Positions 1-4,466 of a stretch of 5,942 bases of DNA are shown in pieces. The DNA comes from an uncultured bacterium (GTDB lineage Bacteria; Bacillota; Clostridia; Oscillospirales; Oscillospiraceae): positions 1-5,942 of the forward strand of contig CAJMLC010000120.1 of NCBI GenBank assembly GCA_905214155.1. Direction: 5' to 3'. The position numbers and the translations under genes were made by a program. Position 1 is the first letter of the stretch, and each line of letters starts with the position of its first letter. A model generated the notes under the pieces. That model ran no database searches, was not told the origin of the DNA, and saw only the letters and a program-made list of their open reading frames with translations.

Positions 1-942
1 GTCCTGCTGCACCTCGCAGTCGCATTGCAGGATGTGCAGCCGGAAACGGTCGAAAAACAGCCGCTCGCGGCACAGGATGTCCCGCACGGCGCTGAGGAAC
101 CACGCGCAGAGCCCGCGCGAGCAGGAGGCCGACGTGTCCAGCACGATCACCATCTCCCGCAGCTTCCGCTCCTCGGAGTATTCGAGCGGCTCGATCAGCG
201 GCATACCGTCGTAGTGCTCCATGCCGTAGGCGTACCAGGAATAGGCGAAGTCCGCATCGTTGACATGCCGGTTTTCCCGTACCTCGGAAAATTCACGCAG
301 CAGCGCGGCGAACCGCGCCTGATTGTCCGGCAGCTCGGGCAGGGCCAGCCTCTGATGCGCCGTGCCGGAGCCGATCTTCGGCTTGTGCGGCTGCATCATG
401 GGCCGGAGCTTCCCCTCCTGCCGTTTCCACGCCGCGGCCACGCCCTCGCCGGACGTCCCGGCCCGCTGCTCGCGCTGCGCGGCGGCAAGCCAATATCCAT
501 GGCTGTCGCGCCGGAACGCCTCGCGCAGCGCGTCCTGCGAAAACGGGAATTCTCCTTCCAGCCGCGCATAGACGCTCCGCGCCGAATAGGCCGCGCCGTC
601 GCCGCAGGCATAGAATGCTTTTGCGTACAACCCCTCCAGTGGCTTGTCCAGCAGGCGCAGGCGCAGGAACTCCGCCGCCATATCGCACGCCAGATCCCAG
701 CGCGCCGCATCGCGCCGTCCGCGCGTCCACGGGTGGCCCAGCATCGCGTGCAGCACGCTGTGCAGCAGCACATCCTCCGCGTCCGCCGCCGCGAACCAGT
801 CCGGCGGGGCGAAATAGGCCCGTCCGTCCGTGCCGGGCTTCGCGCCCGGCGCCCAGTCCAGCAGACCGAGCGGCACGGCCAGCACCGGCAGCCGCCGGGT
901 CAGTCTGCCGCGCAGACGCTGAAACGCCGTCTTCCCGTCCAC
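1..942 (-). CDS. VWA-like domain protein (DUF2201 type), C-terminus beyond window edge
   Basis: The gene reads leftwards from a GTG at 942-940 and is open at position 1, giving 314 residues. The start is set by AAGGAGG at 956-950, seven bases upstream. The N-terminal part matches the putative-metallopeptidase region of this family: H61-x3-H65-x4-H70-P, then a WDLACD motif at 82-87. The second position of the usual HExxH is Ser, so zinc peptidase activity is doubtful. From about residue 225 the sequence follows the conserved clostridial stretch ending in a VWA beta-strand and a MIDAS-like DTSAS motif at 269-273, which suggests metal-dependent protein binding. The C-terminal part of the VWA domain is missing because the window ends. 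Relatives often sit beside a MoxR-type AAA ATPase; that neighbour would lie outside the window. The family assignment is from motifs. The cellular role is unknown, and no signal peptide or membrane segment is seen, so it is probably cytoplasmic. Confidence 0.85.
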   Translation of the reverse strand, partial: MDGKTAFQRLRGRLTRRLPVLAVPLGLLDWAPGAKPGTDGRAYFAPPDWFAAADAEDVLLHSVLHAMLGHPWTRGRRDAARWDLACDMAAEFLRLRLLDKPLEGLYAKAFYACGDGAAYSARSVYARLEGEFPFSQDALREAFRRDSHGYWLAAAQREQRAGTSGEGVAAAWKRQEGKLRPMMQPHKPKIGSGTAHQRLALPELPDNQARFAALLREFSEVRENRHVNDADFAYSWYAYGMEHYDGMPLIEPLEYSEERKLREMVIVLDTSASCSRGLCAWFLSAVRDILCRERLFFDRFRLHILQCDCEVQQD

Positions 943-974
943 CGTGCCGCCTCCTTCGCCGTTTTTCTCCCTTC

Positions 975-1003
975 AGTATACCATTCCTGCGCCAAAAGCA
1001 AAA
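975..1003 (-). promoter_or_regulatory. Extended -10 promoter of the VWA-like gene
   Basis: On the minus strand TATACT (980-975) is preceded by TGG (983-981), an extended -10 element. The -35 is poor: TTTTGC at 1003-998 with a 17-base spacer, or TTGCTT at 1001-996 with 15. Transcription would begin near 968, leaving a leader of about 26 bases that holds the AAGGAGG site. The gene therefore probably starts its own transcript. Confidence 0.6.
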
Positions 1004-1129
1004 GCAGAATTTTGCGTCTCCGGCAGGATCAGCACGTCGGAACGGCCCTGCTATTCGTCATCCGGAGACCGCATTCGGCGTCATCGGATCATCGCTGTGG
1101 GCAGTTTTGCCAAAAAGCGAACTGAATTT

Positions 1130-1190
1130 TTGTCAGCCAAACAAATTGTTTGTATCGCTTAACAGCTTCTGAACAAGTATACTTGATACT
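1130..1190 (+). promoter_or_regulatory. Possible promoter/operator region of the permease
   Basis: Two perfect inverted repeats lie here. The first is CAAACAA-A-TTGTTTG at 1138-1152, with 7-base arms and a single central base. The second is the 12-base palindrome CAAGTATACTTG at 1174-1185. TTGTCA at 1130-1135 resembles a -35 box. A 17-base spacer leads to TATCGC at 1153-1158, a poor -10, and in that layout the first repeat fills the spacer as an operator would. TATACT inside the second palindrome is another -10 candidate but has no well-spaced -35. The repeats are seen directly; the regulatory role is inferred. Confidence 0.35.
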
Positions 1191-1293
1191 GAGGCCAGAA
1201 TAACGGGCGCCGCCTGTCACTTTTCCCTTTTCGGGCAAGGCTGCCGCCCACCGCGCCTGCGGCTCCGGCCATCAAATAAAAGGCGAATTTTTT

Positions 1294-1938
1294 ATGAAAG
1301 CTCAGAGATCCCGCGCACCGGCGTCCGTCGACAACATCTACAAGCCCGACGGCAGAGTCCCCGTTGGAAAGGCCATTCCCTTCGGATTGCAGCATGTGCT
1401 GGCCATGTTCGTGGCAAACGTCACGCCGGTCATGCTCATTGCAAGCGTCGCCGTCTACAACGGCCAGGCATTCACAGTCATCGACACGGCCCTGCTCATT
1501 CAGGCCGCCATGCTCGTCGCCGGTATCGGTACCCTCATTCAGCTGTTCCCGGTCTGGCGCATCGGCTCGCGCCTGCCGGTTGTGATGGGCCTGAGCTTCA
1601 CGTTCCTGTCGGCGATGATGACGCTGGCCGCGAAGGACTATGGCTATATGATCGGCGCGATCATCGTCTCGGGCGTCACGATGCTGGGCGAGTGCGGCTT
1701 TGACCAGCGCAACACCATCATCGCTGCCACGTCCTTTGCCATCGGCATCGGCGTGACGCAGGTGCCGGAATTCTTCTCCGGCATGCCGCAGATCGTCAGC
1801 GACATCTTCGCGGGCAACCCGGTCGCGGGCGTGTTCGTCGTCGCGATGATCCTCTCGCTGGCGCTGCCCAAGAAGGTCAAGCCCGAGGACATCGGCGCGC
1901 TGACCGAAGAGACGATCGAGCCCAAAAAGCCTGAATAA
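1294..1938 (+). CDS. Uracil/xanthine permease (NCS2 family), internally deleted
   Basis: The 214-residue product is clearly of the nucleobase/cation symporter-2 family (uracil or xanthine uptake across the inner membrane), but the family is usually about 430-460 residues. Residues 20-112 match the normal N-terminus, including the FGLQHVLAMF segment of the first helix. Residues 128-195 match the normal C-terminus (ECGFDQRN, AIGIGVTQVPEFF and a last hydrophobic segment ending LALP). The join is at GAIIVSG, residues 121-127. About 220 residues are absent, including the NAT signature (Q/E-N-x-G) and the central substrate-binding helices, so transport is very unlikely. Roughly six hydrophobic segments remain. 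The frame is intact and ends at a normal TAA followed by a terminator. The start has only a weak AAAAGG site ten bases upstream. The product is either a remnant gene or an assembly or amplification deletion. Substrate choice cannot be judged. Confidence 0.85.
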   Translation: MKAQRSRAPASVDNIYKPDGRVPVGKAIPFGLQHVLAMFVANVTPVMLIASVAVYNGQAFTVIDTALLIQAAMLVAGIGTLIQLFPVWRIGSRLPVVMGLSFTFLSAMMTLAAKDYGYMIGAIIVSGVTMLGECGFDQRNTIIAATSFAIGIGVTQVPEFFSGMPQIVSDIFAGNPVAGVFVVAMILSLALPKKVKPEDIGALTEETIEPKKPE

Positions 1939-1946
1939 ATCATTTT

Positions 1947-1979
1947 CCGCCCGGCAGACGAGCTGCCGGGCGGTTTTTT
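1947..1979 (+). terminator. Intrinsic terminator after the permease
   Basis: A perfect 11-bp stem (CCGCCCGGCAG, 1947-1957, with CTGCCGGGCGG, 1963-1973) closes a 5-base loop and is followed by six T at 1974-1979. It lies eight bases after the permease stop and separates that gene from the SLH gene. Confidence 0.95.
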
Positions 1980-2012
1980 GTCTATTTCCTGCAGGAACTG
2001 CACAAGAAAACA

Positions 2013-2041
2013 TTTACATTTTACAATGTCTGGTGTATCAT
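2013..2041 (+). promoter_or_regulatory. Promoter of the SLH-domain gene
   Basis: TTTACA (2013-2018) and TATCAT (2036-2041) are 17 bases apart; each differs from the sigma-A consensus at one position. Transcription would begin near 2048, about 50 bases before the start codon and just after the permease terminator, so the SLH gene is probably transcribed on its own. Confidence 0.65.
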
Positions 2042-2084
2042 GGAATTATCTACAGAAGAAGCATCGTCGATCCACATCAGAGAG

Positions 2085-2091
2085 AAGGAGG
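2085..2091 (+). promoter_or_regulatory. Ribosome binding site that fixes the SLH-gene start
   Basis: AAGGAGG lies seven bases before the ATG at 2099. The frame also has an ATG at 2033, but that one has no ribosome binding site, overlaps the -10 region, and would put 22 charged residues in front of a clean signal peptide. 2099 is therefore chosen. Confidence 0.9.
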
Positions 2092-2098
2092 CCATTTT

Positions 2099-3787
2099 AT
2101 GCGTAAACCATTGATTGCTGTTCTGGCGCTGCTGCTGTGCCTCGCGCTGGCCGTTCCTGCGCTGGGCGCGGGCGGCCTCGCAGCCTTTCAGGAGCCGCAG
2201 GGCGCGCAGCCCGGCGCATTTTCCGACGTTCCGTCCGGCAGCTGGTATGCAGCCGGGGTGCGGGCCGTTTCCAGCCGCGGGATCATGAACGGCACGGGGA
2301 AGACGAGCTTCTCCCCGAAGCAGACCGTCTCCTGGGCGCAGGCCGTCGCCATTGCCGCACGCATCCACGCCGCCTGCAATGACGGCGAGATCGCCGAGGC
2401 CGGCGGCGCGTGGTACGAGCCGTATGTCGCCTACGCCTCGGAGGCAAAGCTCCTGCCCTCCACGTGCCCGGAGAGGAGCGCCGTCACGGCAAAGACCATC
2501 ACCCGGCAGGAGCTGGCGGGTCTGTTTGCAAACGTGCTGCGCGCAGAGGATCTGCCCGCGATCAACGACCAGACCATCCCGGATCTGAACGCCGTGGATG
2601 CGGAGTTCCGCGAAGCAGTCGAGCAGATGTATGCCGCTGGCGTCTTCACCGGCAAAAACGGCGGGAATTTTGATCCCAACGGCTCGGCCACGCGCGCAGA
2701 GATCGCCGTGATCGTCAGCCGATTGATGCTGCCCGGCCAGCGCGTCGGGCACGACAGCCGCGTCAACCCCGCCATGGCTGATCAGATGGGCAACTATTAT
2801 CAGGGCAGCCTCGCTGTGCAGTCCGGCGATACAGTCTACTACGTCTACCGCAATGACGACGCCGATGAGATCGGCGTGACCGCGCGCAAAGCGGACGGCA
2901 GCATGGAGCCACTCTTTTCCTCCGACCGTGTGCCGGACAATCTTTATCTCGGTGCGGACGGCGCGTTCTACTTCCTGTGGTGGGAGAAGCTGCTCCGCTA
3001 TGACCCCGCCGTCAACAAGGTCGACGAGGTCTACGCCGCGAAGGGCAAGATCGACTCGTTCCAGTTCTACGACGGGAAGCTCTACGTGCTGGAAAATTAC
3101 GCCGGGGACCCCAACTATCCGGATCAATGGCGTTACCGCTTCGGGTATCTCGAAAACGGCCAGTTCAAGAGCCTGATGGACGGCATCACCTTCAAGCAGG
3201 AGACTCGTATGGAGCGCCTGCATCTGTTCGGCGGTAAGGCGTGGTTCCTCTTCGGCGACAACACGGAGCTTTCCAGCAGCGGAAGCGGCTACGTTTTCTA
3301 CAACTACACGCTCTGGTCGATCGACCTTGCGACCGGCGAAAAGGGCCGCGCAGTGGATCTTGACGAGTTTTATATGAGCGAGATCGCCTTCGACGGTGCG
3401 ACGGCCTATGCGTTCGAAGGCGGCGACGACCAGCCCATGCAGATCGTCCGCTTCAGTCTGTTCCAGCCCAATCTGCGTGAGACCGTTCTGACGCTGCCCG
3501 AGGAGGCCACGCCGGGCTATCGCATGTCGCTGATCTCGAACGGCGGCAAGCTCTATTACTTCTCGCCCGAGGCACGTAAGCTCTGGCAGATCGGCGCAGA
3601 CGGCAGCATGACGCTGACTGCGCAGGCCACATGGGGCAAGCGCCTGTTCGAGTACGCGACCATCACGCCGCAGGGCGTTCTCTTCCACGACGTGACCACG
3701 GTCCGCTTGAACGAGACCTCGGTGTTCGAAGTCCGTCTGCCGGACGGCTCGCTTGTGAATTGCGCCGACTTCCTGAAGCTCCGCTGA
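2099..3787 (+). CDS. Secreted SLH-domain protein with beta-propeller-like (DUF5050-type) domain
   Basis: The product is 562 residues and complete. Residues 1-24 form a signal peptide: Arg-Lys, then a Leu/Ala-rich core, with cleavage likely near ALGA. Three S-layer homology repeats follow at about 41-90, 101-150 and 160-211, which normally anchor proteins to pyruvylated cell-wall polymer. The third has the canonical TRAE (198-201), the second a variant TRQE, and in the first the motif is replaced by SWAQ, so anchoring may rest mainly on the later repeats. From about 220 to the end the sequence is rich in repeated short beta-strand units of the type GDTVYYV, GKLYVLEN and GKLYYFS, as in DUF5050/beta-propeller proteins. 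This suggests a surface binding or scaffold role. No catalytic motif, sortase signal or C-terminal membrane helix is seen. The gene has its own promoter and hairpin. The ligand is unknown. Confidence 0.9.
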   Translation: MRKPLIAVLALLLCLALAVPALGAGGLAAFQEPQGAQPGAFSDVPSGSWYAAGVRAVSSRGIMNGTGKTSFSPKQTVSWAQAVAIAARIHAACNDGEIAEAGGAWYEPYVAYASEAKLLPSTCPERSAVTAKTITRQELAGLFANVLRAEDLPAINDQTIPDLNAVDAEFREAVEQMYAAGVFTGKNGGNFDPNGSATRAEIAVIVSRLMLPGQRVGHDSRVNPAMADQMGNYYQGSLAVQSGDTVYYVYRNDDADEIGVTARKADGSMEPLFSSDRVPDNLYLGADGAFYFLWWEKLLRYDPAVNKVDEVYAAKGKIDSFQFYDGKLYVLENYAGDPNYPDQWRYRFGYLENGQFKSLMDGITFKQETRMERLHLFGGKAWFLFGDNTELSSSGSGYVFYNYTLWSIDLATGEKGRAVDLDEFYMSEIAFDGATAYAFEGGDDQPMQIVRFSLFQPNLRETVLTLPEEATPGYRMSLISNGGKLYYFSPEARKLWQIGADGSMTLTAQATWGKRLFEYATITPQGVLFHDVTTVRLNETSVFEVRLPDGSLVNCADFLKLR

Positions 3788-3806
3788 GCCAGCCGCTCGG
3801 ACCCGT

Positions 3807-3841
3807 AAAAACCCCGGATGTCCCGCAGGACATCCGGGGTT
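3807..3841. terminator. Hairpin after the SLH gene, T run mainly on the minus strand
   Basis: A perfect 12-bp stem (CCCCGGATGTCC, 3812-3823, with GGACATCCGGGG, 3828-3839) has the 4-base loop CGCA. On the plus strand only TT follows the stem, so it is a weak intrinsic terminator for the SLH gene, though its stability may suffice. On the minus strand the stem is followed by five T (3811-3807), so it is a proper terminator for transcripts coming from the right. Confidence 0.7.
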
Positions 3842-3862
3842 CTGCGCTCTCGGCCGGAACTT

Positions 3863-3890
3863 TTGCATGGTGCGCAGCGTCTTTTATGAT
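3863..3890 (+). promoter_or_regulatory. Possible promoter upstream of a non-coding element
   Basis: TTGCAT (3863-3868) and TATGAT (3885-3890) are 16 bases apart. The -10 lies inside the inverted repeat TTTTAT-GAT-ATAAAA (3882-3896), which could instead be an operator or a chance AT-rich palindrome. No gene begins for 270 bases downstream, so a transcript from here would first cross the 3938-4009 element. Confidence 0.4.
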
Positions 3891-3937
3891 ATAAAATGGG
3901 ACCAATGCCGCTCCGTAATGCTCTGATCGGGAGCCAT

Positions 3938-4009
3938 GGAATTTCATGCCGGTCTCTTTGGGGGCGGCGTTGTGGGCACATGCTGAGGCCGGTCTCATAG
4001 CGAAATTCC
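3938..4009. repeat. Inverted-repeat-bounded element with internal direct repeat
   Basis: GGAATTTC (3938-3945) and GAAATTCC (4002-4009) are perfect 8-base inverted repeats enclosing 56 bases. Inside, GCCGGTCTC occurs twice in the same orientation, at 3948-3956 and 3988-3996, close to the two arms. The outer arms could form a closing stem for a structured RNA or mark a tiny palindromic element. I could not match it to a known RNA family. Confidence 0.5.
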
Positions 4010-4011
4010 GC

Positions 4012-4040
4012 TTGACGATTTCTGAAAAATCTGATATATT
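4012..4040 (+). promoter_or_regulatory. Strong promoter upstream of the MarR-like gene
   Basis: TTGACG (4012-4017) and TATATT (4035-4040) are 17 bases apart, and TGA directly before the -10 makes it an extended -10. This is the best promoter in the window. Transcription would begin near 4047, giving a leader of about 114 bases before the ATG at 4161. Confidence 0.75.
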
Positions 4041-4103
4041 ATGCGTGTTTCATGCGATATTCTATTGGAACATATAAAGTACCGTATTTTTTACGCAGTT
4101 TCT

Positions 4104-4137
4104 CCCGGCAGACAGAAATGCTTGCCGGGCGTTTTTT
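4104..4137 (+). terminator. Intrinsic terminator inside the MarR-like gene leader
   Basis: CCCGGCA (4104-4110) pairs with TGCCGGG (4123-4129) around a 12-base loop, and six T follow at 4132-4137. It lies about 57 bases after the predicted transcription start and only 12 bases before the ribosome binding site of the next gene. It therefore either ends a short RNA of about 90 bases or acts as an attenuator for the MarR-like gene. Confidence 0.8.
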
Positions 4138-4160
4138 GTGCAGAAATGGAAGGAGAGATC

Positions 4161-4376
4161 ATGATGAAATCAAACAGTTTGAACCCGCTCGTCAGGCAGC
4201 TTTCTCTCTGCGGGCAGATTGCAGAGCACAAGACGCAGATGCTGCGCGAACATGGCGGCGAGGAAGTGTCTGTGCTGGACGCGCTGACTGCGGAGCAGCA
4301 AAATCAGCTTGGGGCTCTGCTCAGCCTCCTGCAAAAACGCTGGCTGGAAGATCACGCGGCGCACCATCAAAAGTAA
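4161..4376 (+). CDS. 71-aa MarR-like protein apparently lacking the DNA-binding middle
   Basis: GAAGGAG at 4149-4155 precedes two adjacent ATGs at 4161 and 4164; spacing is 5 or 8 bases, so either may be used. The ATG at 4146 is in frame but overlaps this site. The C-terminal part (LDALTAEQQNQLGALL at about 39-54, then a Trp and a His-rich tail) looks like the last dimerisation helix of MarR regulators that precede MATE exporters in Clostridia. The N-terminal part (NPLVRQLSLCGQ, residues 8-19) resembles their first helix. The roughly 70-residue winged helix expected between them is absent; MarR proteins are usually about 140-150 residues. If the assignment is right, the protein cannot bind DNA alone but could still dimerise with a full-length relative. 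The assignment rests on short motifs from memory. The alternative is an unrelated small helical protein. The MATE gene begins 90 bases downstream, after a terminator. Confidence 0.7.
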   Translation: MMKSNSLNPLVRQLSLCGQIAEHKTQMLREHGGEEVSVLDALTAEQQNQLGALLSLLQKRWLEDHAAHHQK

Positions 4377-4403
4377 ATCATACGTTCTCGACATAAAATG
4401 TCA

Positions 4404-4439
4404 CCCTGCCATTGTCAGACGGCAGGGCGGCATTTTTTT
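4404..4439 (+). terminator. Intrinsic terminator between the MarR-like and MATE genes
   Basis: CCCTGCC (4404-4410) pairs with GGCAGGG (4421-4427) around a 10-base loop. Five bases then lead to seven T at 4433-4439. The gap before the T run makes it less ideal than the others. It would limit read-through into the MATE gene, yet I see no clear promoter between it and the MATE start at 4467. Confidence 0.75.
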
Positions 4440-4466
4440 ATAAGGGAACCAAAAGGAAGGACAATT

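Larger units (their letters stand above)
943..1293. other. Divergent intergenic region
   Basis: There is no convincing gene in these 351 bases. The left part holds the promoter of the minus-strand VWA-like gene. The middle is a GC-rich stretch with a loose direct repeat around CGTCATC (about 1057-1090). The AT-rich part from about 1120 to 1190 holds two inverted repeats that may control the permease. Between about 1206 and 1250 a GC-rich imperfect hairpin can form (GGGCG pairing with CGCCC) without a following T run. I could not recognise a purine or other riboswitch upstream of the permease. The permease ribosome binding site is weak (AAAAGG at 1278-1283). Confidence 0.6.
3788..4160. other. 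Intergenic region between SLH and MarR-like genes
   Basis: These 373 bases hold no convincing coding sequence; the minus-strand frames here have no family resemblance and run into the SLH gene antisense. In order they hold the 3807-3841 hairpin, a possible promoter at 3863-3890, a 72-base element bounded by inverted repeats at 3938-4009, a good promoter at 4012-4040, and a leader with an intrinsic terminator ending at 4137, just before the next ribosome binding site. Confidence 0.65.

Noticed and set aside
25..1125. Plus-strand frame of 366 codons over the VWA-like gene
   Set aside because: The minus strand carries the recognised motifs, a ribosome binding site and a promoter; the plus-strand product is Arg/Pro-rich shadow sequence.
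1186..1293. Purine or xanthine riboswitch in front of the permease
   Set aside because: None of the conserved junction or loop sequences was found; there is only an imperfect GC-rich hairpin with no T run.
1159..2013. Minus-strand frame of 284 codons over the permease
   Set aside because: It lies antisense to a clear membrane protein and runs through the terminator. The charged, low-complexity product is the usual shadow of a hydrophobic gene.
2021..3868. Minus-strand open frame of 615 codons antisense to the SLH gene
   Set aside because: It is fully opposite a gene with promoter, ribosome binding site, signal peptide and recognised domains. Its product has no recognisable domain, and long antisense frames are common in GC-rich DNA.
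4000..4012. GAAATTCC as an FMN-riboswitch hallmark
   Set aside because: The rest of the FMN aptamer (the surrounding GGGCAGGG and GACCGGCGGT-type blocks) is absent and no riboflavin gene is nearby; it is better explained as one arm of the local inverted repeat.
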